A DNA stretch of 64,000 nucleotides from assembly GCA_034687125.1 (NCBI GenBank), contig JAQGBZ010000233.1:1-64000 (forward strand), written 5' to 3'. The translations under genes and the position numbers were made by a program. Under the pieces are notes generated by a model, which was not told the DNA's origin, ran no database searches, and was given only the letters and a program-made list of their open reading frames with translations. Of the stretch, positions 27,201 to 36,695 are shown piece by piece. The stretch is from Neelides folsomi (taxonomy: Eukaryota; Arthropoda; Collembola; Neelipleona; Neelidae). Positions within the stretch are counted from its first letter, which is position 1, and each line of letters opens with the position of its first letter.

Positions 27201-30200
27201 AATCTAATTAAATCCAAGCCTCCCCATCATTTTACTTCCCCCTCGATTTTTTCTTTGATAAAGGGAATTCTTTAATGCTTTCCTCTTTTATTAATTGTTC
27301 CTTCCGTGATAAATCATTGTTACTTCCCGCCTTCACTAATCATCAAGTTCCCGCTTTATGATTCAAATGGGGTTCTTGGAACAATGAATTTGCTCTTGGA
27401 ATTTTCAAGTTCAAAATTAAATCTTCATTAATCTCAAGTTCATCAATGATTATTAACATCATTTTAAGATTGGCTCATTCTTATTGGTATGTACATTCTA
27501 AGTATAATAGTATCGATCAGTATTTATTTTTGTGTTTATAATGTACAAAAACGCGTAGAAAAAAGTTTAGAAATGTAATATAGTTCTACAATATAATTTT
27601 AATAAAAACTCTATCAATATTCCATTAGGATAAACGTAAAATCGAACACATTATTCTGCGTTTATAAGAGAAAAGTTAATTTGTGGAAGGTTAAATTGCC
27701 ACAGTCGTGTTTAATAAAAAGGGTTTCACTATTGAGAACCGCAAAAAGGAAAAGACAAATATGCTTACATGCACGAATAACATTGAGGATGTTTTTTCCA
27801 CTCGGTCGCTAATCGAATTCCGTTGGATGTCATAAGCGAAATGAAAGTAAAGGCGAAGGGAAAGATTCAACCCAGGCGTCTCCTGTTGGAGTCGCGAGGG
27901 TGAGAGTTGAGGGAGGAAATGAAATCGCTCTTCTCTGCCAGATATGAAACCCACTCAGGGCTCGGGAGAAGCTAATAAAATAAACGAGCTGATTAACTAA
28001 CGAAGATTGACTCTGTCTTTCCTTCCCTCCCTGTCTCTCTTGATGTAGGGAATTAAAGTGGGAAGTAAGAGGGTAACTAAGCAGACATAAAGACTCGCTG
28101 GACTCCGCAAATCTCTCTTTCATTCCCTCACAACTCAAGTTTGATTCGCACGAATCGCTATTCCAGACGTCGTCACACTGAGACATTGCAAGACAAAAAT
28201 CTCAAGCTATTCAATCTTGTATAATTCTCTATAATACAGTTTCTCGATACATTTACGGATAAAATGATTCCTATACTACACTTTCTTTCTTTTAGCAATA
28301 TGCACTTAACATAGGTAGTCATTTTCAACTCATTGTCTTAGAAGACACATTTTATATTGTATTGATATAGCTATATACATAATGGTCAAAGTACATAATT
28401 ACTAGTATTTATAATATTTATTTAATGCGAGAATAATGCGTTACGGTAAATAAGCTCAAATTGGTTATATCGTACATTTTGGTAAATTTGGTACTTATAG
28501 ATTCTTGGGTTTAAAAGAAAATGGATTTGTAACAAGATGGAATTTCTGCTTTCACTGCTTTTATTCATTCGCCATTACTCAACAATTCCTATATTTATAA
28601 AACCCGGTTTTCGGGTTTAAAGTGACGCTGAGCACTGCTGGGTATTTCTGTCACGATATAGTGGTTTGAGGGTAAATCTTTCTTTTTCAACCGCCTTCGT
28701 CATTCTGTGAGAAGTATTTAGAATCCGAGGCCGCAAACACAATTCATGGTCCTAATGTCCTAATACGATTCCATTGTACTCTATCCGGCGAACCGGGACT
28801 AATTTGGTTGAACAAAAACTTTTTCGATCACGTAACTTGATATTCCAGAAGAGGACAAGAGAAGAATTGAGAAAGAAAAAGTATAGTTAGGAGATGGATT
28901 TCAAAATCCTGGCCCTTGGAGACCCTCAGACTCCAATGAGCGCCCCTCCCCCTCAAGTTCAAATTGAAGGCCAATTTCCTTCTGCAGCCGAGGATGTAAT
29001 TGAGGATTCACATTCAGATTCACCATCATTTTACTTCTCGTTGCCCGACCGCGGATCTTTTAAAACCCTTCACGCTCCTCTGCTCTTCCTACGGGTTCTG
29101 ATTTGCATCCCGGGTCTTTAAGAAACCAAGATCCCATTCCAGACAATCACTTACACATTATAAGGCCTTTGGAGGAAATGCTGAGTTGGCCATTCACTCG
29201 TTTGTAAAATTGCGGAAATTCTTTCATCAACGTATTCTTTTATGCACTTCCTTACACATTTAATCCTACACAAACCAGACGCATGTACCATAGTTCCATA
29301 CATCTCCTTTAAATTCCTTCTACCAAATCCCTTTGATAAGAAAGCAAACACTCTAATTTTTCACGCATCCATGATCATGTGCAAATATTGAATCTTGTAC
29401 CTGAAAATTCTTTAAAATATGGGAAATAATCCAATTTTTTAAATTTATTTATCCTAAATATATAAGTAGATTGTTTAAAAATACTTAAAGTTTAACTAAA
29501 AGTAAATACTATTATTTTTTAATGCAAAACAACGTTAAAACTCACAAATGCTATACAAATGTAGGTCGTTACATAAGAATAAGCCAAATATTATGATTTT
29601 GCAAGAATTTGTTTAACTTTGGAAATGCCTGGAACATTTTTTTGTAAAACGAAGATTGGACTGGGGGAGAAAAGGGCAAGTTTGGGAGTGTCCAGAATTT
29701 TGCCTTCAAAGTTGCCCTTGGGTGAAGATGGCTCAAGTTGAGCCAGTGGAGCGAAAGACAATAAGGCTAGAAGGCAGATTTCCGAAGGCTTTTGCGTCTC
29801 CTACTTCAAATCTAAAGGGACTTGGCTCTCGAGGATTTTGAAACCGCCAACGACCGACCTTTCTTTTCCCCTTCCAATTTCTCTTCCTCTTATTTGGGAT
29901 CAGATCAAATTCTTTTTTGACGAGTATAGTCCAATGCATGCTACAGGAAATGTCTCATAATACTTTTTCTCCAATGCCCACATGGAAGGAAAAATATCTT
30001 AAATGACAATAAAATGTCAAATTGACAGGAAGGACAGTTATACGATATACGCATTTACATTGGATAGAACATCTCTGTGTTGTATTTTTCATTTGGGCGT
30101 GTGTGTGGGAGAGTTGATAAGTTCAAAAGCTTAAAACAATAATAGTTGGCCAACTTGGGTAAAGCGTTTTTACTTAAATAATTTATTTACTCTTCCTAAG

Positions 30201-31166
30201 TAACTTTCCGACTAACATGAAGTGATGTGATACTTTTGACAATGCTTTTAGACAATACGCTTCATCCTTGAACATATTTATTTATTGTCTGGCTCATATT
30301 TATTCCTATTATAAAACCCTGCCTTATCAATGCATTAAGGAAGGAACATTATAAGCCATTAAGTAGAATTTGGACATGTGAGAAATGTTTGCTCTATGTG
30401 AATAATCAATTTATTGAATGAAGATGAAGAAGTCTGGAAAGAAAGTGGGAAGGAGTTAATGTCAATTACGCGGCCGGGCAATAAGGAGAGCAAACACGGA
30501 TAATAAATGGGCCGATTGATACTCTGGACATTATGGACCTTAATAGGGAATTATTATTACGCCCTTGTAATGAGGCCGGGAGGAGGTTGAGGGAATGAGT
30601 GAAAGGAACAGGTGGTCTTGCAGGAAATGTCATCGCTCCTCATTTATTTTGCACGATAAGAGTCAAAGCGGCTTAGAGGAGTATTAAAGTCTTTGGAGAA
30701 GTCGGTGAAATTGATAAAGGCTTCCGTGCTCCCCACTCATTTCACAATCGACCTTTGATGAGATAAAACTCAAAGCTTCTGACTTTCATTTACTCTCTCT
30801 GTTCCGCACAACTCTCACAAGAGTTCCAATTCTCTTCATTCCAATTTATATCCATTAGCTCATATCACAATTTCGGCTTTCGATTCGATTTAGTCTCAAG
30901 TATGAGCTTCAAGAACTCTTCAACACAGACTCATTTATTAATTTAATAAATTTACATAAATGAAGTATTAGGCATACAAATATGATAACCATGTATTAGA
31001 ATTATATAATGATTAAAATGTATAAAACTATGAAAAGTTGTTTTTCACAAGAGCTCTTGTAAGTAAATTGAAGGAGTCTGAGCTTACCAGGAAACAATGA
31101 GCTTGCGATTGTAAATGAGCCTGATAGTTCAAGAGCAAAGAGGAGGATTACAGCGTTGAGAACCAT
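1..31166 (-). CDS. DIP-like three-Ig neuronal cell-surface receptor (whole gene, multi-exon)
   Basis: Gene on the minus strand. Supported coding exons: 31166-31088, 19738-19623, 16096-15889, 13046-12876, 12301-12243, 12172-12143, 12025-11983, 11318-11180, 11094-11016, 10864-10795, 8392-8333 and 7910-7815. All have GT-AG ends and every phase matches, giving 383 codons open at the 3' end. The order is signal peptide, Ig1 (about 40-134), Ig2 (about 135-235), Ig3 (about 236-331), then a hydrophilic stalk. Diagnostic DIP features are the Ig1 stretch around RGCYMCQ followed by MKKQLG, VREG opening Ig2, and VSKRITLDV ending it. In the known family, DIPs bind Dpr proteins on partner neurons and guide synaptic matching. 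Lachesin and IgLON are related alternatives but lack the RGCYMCQ/MKKQ pattern. The first coding intron is about 11.3 kb. The 3' end is uncertain (see separate entries). Confidence 0.88.
2006..2829. mobile_element. Foldback/Mutator-like inverted-repeat transposon A, 9-bp TSD
   Basis: The 824-bp element is nearly all inverted repeat: arms of about 315-335 bp surround a central region. The ends are GGCAAATACAAGTTAGGAGA and, in reverse complement, GGCAAACACAAGTTAGGAGA. TCTTCTAAG occurs at both 1997-2005 and 2830-2838, a perfect 9-bp target-site duplication. The arms contain degenerate subrepeats of about 25 bp built on ACAAGTTAGCAGACC, TAAGCCGCC and CCCGACCTA. No transposase frame is present, so it is non-autonomous. 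Long subrepeat-bearing arms with a 9-bp duplication suit Foldback or Mutator-like elements; the superfamily is inferred. Confidence 0.87.
2347..2474 (+). repeat. 128-bp direct repeat, copy 1 (inside foldback A)
   Basis: From TTATTTTAAAAAAACTTGAG to ATAAATATTTTGTA this segment matches 4603-4730 with no mismatch that I can see. It is bounded by a 28-bp direct repeat starting GCAGATATAGCTAATTTT (2324-2351 and 2475-2502). It forms the unpaired centre of the foldback element. Confidence 0.93.
3735..4441. mobile_element. Foldback-type inverted-repeat transposon B
   Basis: A 707-bp element with inverted ends beginning GGTCAATGTCCAGATAATGG on each strand. Arms of about 150-175 bp (3735-3890 and 4265-4441) flank a central stretch of about 375 bp. 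The arms contain repeated ACGGGCAA units spaced about 20 bp apart. CAATATTTT (3726-3734) and CGATATTTT (4442-4450) form a likely 9-bp target duplication with one mismatch. There is no coding capacity. Architecture resembles element A, but the sequence is different. Confidence 0.82.
4603..4730 (+). repeat. 128-bp direct repeat, copy 2 (outside the elements)
   Basis: Same sequence and orientation as 2347-2474. It is preceded at about 4592 by GCAGAT, a trace of the repeat that borders copy 1, and is followed by unrelated AT-rich DNA. No inverted arms flank it. Confidence 0.93.
5333..5382 (-). CDS. Possible DIP-like exon 13 (stalk)
   Basis: A 50-nt candidate with acceptor TTTCACAG and donor GTGAGG. 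It takes the phase-1 end of the exon at 7815 and encodes AVAPRDSGVSHQ...KSD, leaving in phase 0. That phase matches the candidate terminal exon at 270. If the donor is not used, the same frame stays open for about another 70 codons and ends near 5136 without an obvious membrane anchor. Support comes only from splice sites and phase. Confidence 0.35.
7815..8392 (-). CDS. DIP-like gene, exons 11-12: juxtamembrane stalk
   Basis: Exons are 8392-8333 and 7910-7815. They encode EIKLNKVTSSATENQ...TRP and then GYATSPISSGSEDDP...WTTY. The composition is hydrophilic and rich in Ser/Thr, as in DIP stalks after Ig3. The phases (1 in, 1 out) and the sites TTAAACAG/AG, GTAAGT, TTTCAG/GC and GTGAGG are consistent. 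The stalk ends in phase 1, so at least one more exon must follow. Confidence 0.72.
10795..11318 (-). CDS. DIP-like gene, exons 8-10: Ig3
   Basis: Exons are 11318-11180, 11094-11016 and 10864-10795. The first encodes FPPVTKSDGQLLG, TLEC (first Ig3 cysteine), EACPRAFIYW (core tryptophan) and GEMLIK. The second encodes the KLTVRNFEPQ strand. The third encodes DKGLYNCVARNSLG, with the second cysteine, followed by SGIKLQ. Phases 1-2-0-1 agree throughout. EACP has a cysteine where most DIPs have Tyr or Phe, which may add a disulfide or a free thiol. Confidence 0.9.
11983..12301 (-). CDS. DIP-like gene, exons 5-7: end of Ig2 in three small exons
   Basis: Three short exons complete Ig2. 12301-12243 encodes ENITGDTLHF...RRQM. 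12172-12143 is a 30-nt microexon encoding GTFLCIGSNE, with the second Ig2 cysteine. 12025-11983 encodes VPPAVSKRITLDVN. Read together they match the DIP pattern of a leucine-rich strand, Gly-x-Tyr/Phe-Leu-Cys, then VPPxVSKRI. The last two junctions are phase 0. The exon 5 donor (GTTATT) is weak but is the only one that joins QM to GTFLC. Confidence 0.85.
12876..13046 (-). CDS. DIP-like gene, exon 4: first part of Ig2
   Basis: The exon covers about residues 135-191. It has the linker SPNI, then TVREGDNATLVC with the first Ig2 cysteine, GHPPP, and IIWKRED with the core tryptophan. An NAT glycosylation sequon is present. The exon is entered in phase 1 after CTCCTACAG. It leaves in phase 1 at a GTACGG donor, chosen because it restores the frame of the next exon. 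Frame agreement and domain continuity support the choice. Confidence 0.87.
15889..16096 (-). CDS. DIP-like gene, exon 3: second half of Ig1
   Basis: The exon covers residues 66-134. It begins VGWIRAEDQ (core Trp 68), then ILTLDTKVV, a TWNLHL strand and DRGCYMCQ, which holds the second Ig cysteine (117) and the extra cysteine (114) typical of DIPs. MKKQLG follows and marks the DIP family. The next residue is Cys where DIPs usually carry an aromatic residue. The donor is GTGAGT in phase 1. Confidence 0.92.
17446..17460. repeat. AAT trinucleotide repeat
   Basis: About five AAT units in a DIP intron. No function is implied. Confidence 0.85.
18949..18958. repeat. Poly-G tract
   Basis: Ten consecutive G residues preceded by five T, in a DIP intron. 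This is a simple sequence and a likely length-polymorphic site. Confidence 0.9.
19623..19738 (-). CDS. DIP-like gene, exon 2: first half of Ig1
   Basis: The exon covers residues 27-65. It contains the Ig1 A/B-strand region with VTVPAGREA followed by the first Ig cysteine (residue 56, LSC) and NLGKFK. There is an NVT glycosylation sequon. The exon is entered in phase 1 and left in phase 0 at a GTAAGT donor. It joins directly to VGWIR in the next exon, which supplies the invariant core tryptophan, so the Ig fold is split at the B/C strands. Confidence 0.87.
21545..21609. repeat. Short imperfect inverted repeat (hairpin)
   Basis: CACCTTTGAGAAGTA (21557-21571) is perfectly inverted at 21585-21599, with a 13-nt loop. 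Pairing extends weakly outward between GCGTT at about 21545 and AACGC after 21600. It lies in intron 1 of the DIP gene. It is too small to classify and has no clear target duplication. Confidence 0.6.
25407..25730. mobile_element. pogo/Tc1-mariner-like MITE with TA target site
   Basis: A 324-bp element with terminal inverted repeats of about 20 bp, CCCTGTTTCCCCGCTGAT-A, at both ends, flanked by TA at 25405-25406 and 25731-25732. Several subterminal copies of GATAATCCGC/GATAATTCGCC occur in both orientations. It has no transposase frame. A TA duplication with repeated ATAATCCGC motifs suggests a pogo/Tigger-type non-autonomous element; family placement is inferred. Confidence 0.82.
31088..31166 (-). 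CDS. DIP-like gene, exon 1: signal peptide
   Basis: This exon encodes 26 residues plus one base. It starts at the ATG at 31166 and contains a hydrophobic core (residues about 5-14, AVILLFALEL) followed by a small-residue region suited to signal peptidase cleavage. It ends at a GTAAGC donor in phase 1. The next exon enters in the matching phase, making an Asp codon. Any upstream non-coding exon or promoter was not identified; a CpG-rich stretch at about 32150-32480 is a possible site. Confidence 0.8.
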
Positions 31167-34100
31167 GATGATGCCTCTCTTTATTCCTTGTTCTTATCTC
31201 TCCCGGAGTTGAATTAAGGGCGAGTTCCCCCTTTGACTCTTCAAAGAACTTATTTCACTAATCGTAATACTATTAAGAAGTCTCAACTTTGACTCGCTAA
31301 TTTCTTCGAGTATATGCAAATCGGTTCTTTCACAGTCGAGCACGAAATTAGGGCTCTTTCGGTTCGGCACAAGTCTGGATTCCACTGGAGTCAAATGGGT
31401 GGTGGAAGAACTATTGTTTTCTTCACAGGAAATTTATTTACGGAAGAGTCAATTAATTCATAAAAGAGGGGAGAGATAATTAATTTAATGTGTTCACATT
31501 AATTATGACGACGTAGAAGCTAAATTTCCCAAGTTTGGATTCTTAAATATCTGACTCCATTAATCTCCATCTTGTACAGAGGAATTCAAGGACTACTTAT
31601 AAATGTTTCTTTAAATGTCAGAGTAAAAATTTAATAAGTTATTTATTAATGGATATTCAAGCATAATACCAACATAGTTAAAGTGGTGGATAAAATTATA
31701 CAATGTATTTGTAACAAATAGGCTTAAATGATTTTAAGTTAAATCGTATTCAATTGGTGAATATTTGAATTGTATGAGAAATTCAAATGTGGTAAAACTT
31801 GAAACTGTTGGTTGATCAATTTGAAGAAGAACAAAGTTTATTTGAATTGTAAAAATGGCAAGAGTTTAAAAATATTTAAAGTAAAGTGTTGTCCACTTGA
31901 AGATCTTTTTCCTCCAAACTTTCCTTCTTTCTTGAGGGAGAGAATAAAAAGGGGAAAGTTGGAGGGAGAATCAGTTTACCCCTCGGGCACTTTTTCTACC
32001 TTTCTCCGAAATGGGGAAGTCTTGGCGAGTTGGCGGTGGAAATGTTCTCAAATTCTCACTTCGTTGTGCACGTTGGGAGGAATCAATTTATTGTCCTCGG
32101 TCTTTATGGAATTTAAGAATTTCGGGGGAGGAAGAGTCGGGGAGTAATTGGAGGAGTGGAAGAGAGATCCGAGACTGCCGGCATCCGAGATGCCTCTAGC
32201 CAACTTTCATTCGCAAGTCGTGAATGTCGACATCGCCGTTTGAGTTCGTGGTTTCGTTCCTCCGTCTCCTGTCTCCATGCCCTGATCAGAAGATCGGAAT
32301 TGGAATCGGAAGGAAAGCAACCCCTAGCCAGGTCTTCTCCCCCAAGCCACTCGGCTCCTCCGCCCCGGCTCTCTCCTCCCTCCTAATCTGGAAGGGCAGG
32401 AGGCTCCATATGCTCTCGCCTTCGGGTCCGACTTCGACCCTCGTGAGCTCCTCGAGATTATCATCACATCATGGCCATGTCCTGTCCAAAGTGAATAATC
32501 GACTCCCTCACTTTCTCCCTTCAATTATTCACCCCACTCTCCATTTACTTCAGCCCTATTATCTCCTGCCCTTAATTGCCATAATCCTCTCTTCGACCCC
32601 CCAATAGTACTATTTGCTTTAATAATTGAACACCAACTTTTTGACTACAAATTCCAATTCCATTTAAAACTCCCCCAAATAAGAATTTTAAAGTACAGAC
32701 CAATTCTTTATTAAAATGGGAATAAATATTAAACTCATCTAGTCATTTATTTTATTCTCAATTACATTTAACAAATAATTCAAGATGCATTGTAAATTAT
32801 GCATAGGATGCATTGTATAAATTGGACATTGGTTCTAAACTTCTAAATATGTAGAATCATACATAATATGTATGTATACGGTATATCAACATGCTTTTTG
32901 AATAAGAATTTCAACTCTTATAAATTTTTACAAAAAATGTAATTAGAAATAAATCTAACAAAATATTTTCAGGCATTAAGCCTAAAATGAATCAATAAAG
33001 TGTAAAATATTAAGGAAATAAGGTTGAGAATTATGGAATCATTAAAAGAAAGACAGATGGGAAATTGAGAAATTAAATGAGAGGAAGAGCAATTTGTTTT
33101 GACAGATTGATCTCAAGATTAAATACAAGAATTTGGATAATAGGGCTTAATTAATTTATAGAGTTCAAATGTATTTGAAGTCTAAGAAGATTAAGATGTT
33201 ATTAGCGAGAAGCACCCGCCGTTGTTTATTACTCACTTATGTATTAGGCGGAAATCGGATTTGCCAAAGTTCCTCCAACACATAAACGGAATCTCTCAAC
33301 TGGTGAGTGAGGGACCACGGAGCAGATTCAGATTTATTGGTGAGGGTAAACCCCGAACGACACATGCTGATGAAAATACTTGATACACTTATTCGCCTAA
33401 CGGAACCTCCTTTATTCCCTCTCACTCACATGGGAAGTCTGTGACTCTTGAGACCCATGCTGAGTCAAATGTGACTGACGCCCATACACCGATTGATGGA
33501 GGTGAAGGGGGAAGAAACGGGGTATGAAAGCACTAAGAATGAACACATGCACTTCCACACATTGAGTTTTAAGCCCGTTCTTATCCGTTCTTATACCAGG
33601 CTAGTTGTCAGAGAAGGAGATTAGAAAGAGGAAAGACTGGGAACAGTCTGCTTCTTTGCATAAAGTAAGGGAGAGAAATTCAGATACAAATGAAGGAGAC
33701 AGGAAAGTGCCGGAGGGAAAATTGGGGGAAAGGTATAGGAAGGATTCCAATATGTATTGAAAATCGAACACTTTAATGGTAAACTGGCATAAATGGGCAT
33801 ATTGACTCCATCAAGAGACATTTCTCGGAGGCGGCGACGAGGGTGAGGGGAGATGCCCGGATGGGTAAGTGGATTAGAAAGAGGAATAAAGTATGAGGGA
33901 GATTTGAATTAAGGAAACCGATCTCCTGTTCTTGAATCCCAAATGAGAGGAATTGGAAATTCTCAGTCCGTAATAACACCATTGAGGTCCTTCCCCTTCA
34001 GGAACATTGAAAGGGGACGAGGCAAGGAACCCCAAATCAAGCAATTAGGCCTCAATTTTTATGCCCCGGGTATTGAAGGGAAGGGAAAATGAAAAACTCT

Positions 34101-35565
34101 TATTAGACTTTACTTTTTTAGGGACATTGAAAGAAATGAAGAAAAGTTGAATGCCGCGTCTCTTTCATTTCATTTCTGAAGAGAATCTCTAGAATTCCAT
34201 TCCGATTATCCCTTTCAACTTACTCAATGCCCGTCCCCTGGTTATTATTGAGTTTTAAATTGGAAATTAAGATTTCCCCCTTTGAAATCCATTTTTACAC
34301 ATTTTTTCCCTTCGCGTGTTGAAAATATTTCAATTACAAGAATTTCAAAAATATTAAAATCTTTATCGTTCTTTATTTTACAATATAAACCAAATAAAGA
34401 ACAAAAACGCAGATGCGTATAACATTATTTTAAATATAAGCCATAATTAAAGACCAGGGATCTGTTAATAAATTTTAAAATTTCAATTATTTAATAACTA
34501 TTTAAATATAAGTTCGATTTATAAGATAAATATTTATTTTAGGTACATTGTAGCATTTCATTGAATTTAATATATGAATGTATCATCTATCAATATATTA
34601 TTTATATCTTTATCTTATGTATAGAACTAATAAATTCAAACTGCAGCTCTTATTAGATTTAGCTCGAGTTTGGTTTAGTTATTTGCATTGAAACTCTGGC
34701 ATAATGTATAGGAATAGGTAGATTGGATAAGTCGTAAGAGTGGGAGTAGAAATTTGAAAGGGAATTTAAGTGGCAACAGAACTTGTTTACCCAAATAATC
34801 TTAAATTAGGAGGAAGAGAGACGTAAAGAGGCAATGAATGTTTGACGGTGAGGATGGAGGATTGATGACAGAGGAGAGAGAGACAGAGAGGGACCGTGTG
34901 AATGATTCAGATCGTAACCACATGTGGGTTCCTTTCTTCCTCTCCCCAATCAATGCTATTTGCTCACAACCTCGACCTCAGAGGAGTTGGGTGGTAATCT
35001 CAATTGGAATCCGTTGCTCCACTCGGCCCATCCATTTCGAACCCTTATTACTCCTATTACTCCTCCAGAGGAAATGAGAGTGTGAGAGCTGGGCGGGATG
35101 TATCCAAAAGCAATTAGGAACTCCATTTCACCCTATCAATCTGTCTCGCTCATCATGGATCATTAGCCTACTCCCTCTTGGTAAAAATTCCATTTGACTC
35201 CCACCCATCAACCTGCTAATGCTCTCCTGCTCCCAATTCATACAATTGAATACAAAAATTATCATTTCCCAGGCTCCTTTTGGATCCTTAAATACATCTC
35301 AAACACTTTTGACATATTTCACCCATTTTCCCATCAAATCCAATATCCACATCAATGATCCACAACATTGAAATTAATTTTAAGCACAATCGACTGAAAA
35401 TACAAAACTGACATGTGAGAATTTCTTATGGATTGTTCTCAGATGGAATTCTTTTCATAATCAACTTAACTTTATAAAGAAAAGTAACACCTTATGAGAC
35501 CTGCGATGCAAAGAAATTAATCATGTTGGTTGTCATTTCGAACGATCCATTAGCTAAAGTATATA

Positions 35566-36695
35566 CAGTGATGTGAGTCCGGACATATGTCAGGACACTT
35601 TGGACATATGTCCAAATCTTAAATGTCCATTCATAAATGTCCGAAATATTTATATTTAATTAAATATAGTATAATACTAATTTTCAAGAAATTCAACTGT
35701 AATTCTCGCAATTGCTTAAAAGGGTATTCTGGATAATTTTAATTGATAATTGATCTATTATTGGTAAAAATAATCTTTATCCTAATGCTCATTTAAATGA
35801 ATCAGGGCTCAATTGCACCGAGATATATCATATTGCCATTGCAATTATCTTATTGCAAATTTAAAAAAAATCGAAATTTCGTTGCATTAAACACTGCAAT
35901 ATGCAAGGTGATAGGTGAAAGGTGATATTTGAAATAATAAATGTGGAAAAATCGAATAATCATTGTTCCAAACTACCAACTTTGCAAATAAATATTTCAA
36001 ATTGCATTAATTTTTGCAACTACTAAATCGTCATATCAAATTGTTTTCTCTTATAGTTTTTGTCAAATAATTAAGATTTTAGGCAACATTTAAGAATTGT
36101 TTAAACAATTTTAAAGAAAAAGGTGAGAAATGAACATTTATTAAATTGATTTAATTAATATTAAAGGTGAGAGTGGAAATTCACACCAATATTAAATAGG
36201 GATCATGTTGGGAATCCAACATCTCCATGATAACGAAACATTACATATTTCAAATATTATTTGAAATGTGAAATGATGTATTAAATCTTTGGTGCAACGA
36301 TCTAACATTGCATATTGCAAAAATTGCAATTGCAATTTGATAAGTGATAAATGATAAGTGAAATTTGGTGCAATTGAGTTAATAAGTTTAATAATGGCTA
36401 GAGACTAGAGATAAAGGTCATAAATATTATAAGTATTGATGATCTTACAAATATTTTTAATTTATTAATGAATTGTTATATAATACAAAAAAATCAATTT
36501 ATATGAATATTAAAACGATATAATATTTAATTAAAAAATATGTATGTATTGAATCATAATATGTAATATATATAGTAAATATACCATACCATAATTGGAT
36601 ACCATTTATATTACATACCATTTTGCGAACATGTGTCGGACATATGTCCGGACACATGTCCGAGAATCATAAATGTCGGACAACTAACATCACTG
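35566..36695. mobile_element. hAT-like non-autonomous transposon, 8-bp TSD
   Basis: A 1130-bp element with ends CAGTGATGTGAGT and, in reverse complement, CAGTGATGTTAGT. It is flanked by AGTATATA (35558-35565) and AGTATATG (36696-36703), an 8-bp target duplication with one mismatch. CA..TG tips and 8-bp duplications are hAT hallmarks. Subterminal regions carry the palindrome GGACATATGTCC and other TGTCC/GGACA copies in both orientations, as expected for transposase-binding sites. There is no coding frame. The centre contains another inverted repeat (35809-36379). Confidence 0.8.
35809..36379. repeat. Inner inverted repeat inside the hAT-like element
   Basis: CTCAATTGCACC (35809-35820) is inverted at 36368-36379. 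The adjoining sequence on both sides is rich in TTGCAATTGCAA-like motifs and GATAAGTGATAA/AGGTGATAGGTGA runs. It may be a second MITE nested in the first, or the subterminal part of the same element. No clear target duplication was found. Confidence 0.6.

Larger units (their letters stand above)
19739..31087 (-). other. DIP gene intron 1, 11.3 kb
   Basis: This is the intron between the signal-peptide exon and Ig1. It holds the MITE at 25407-25730, the hairpin at 21557-21599 and scattered C/T- or G/A-rich stretches. The longer frames here (20092-20487 and 26567-27025 plus; 27830-28186 minus) lack domain similarity and splice context. Long first introns in neuronal receptor genes often carry enhancers, but no specific site can be named here. 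Confidence 0.6.
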
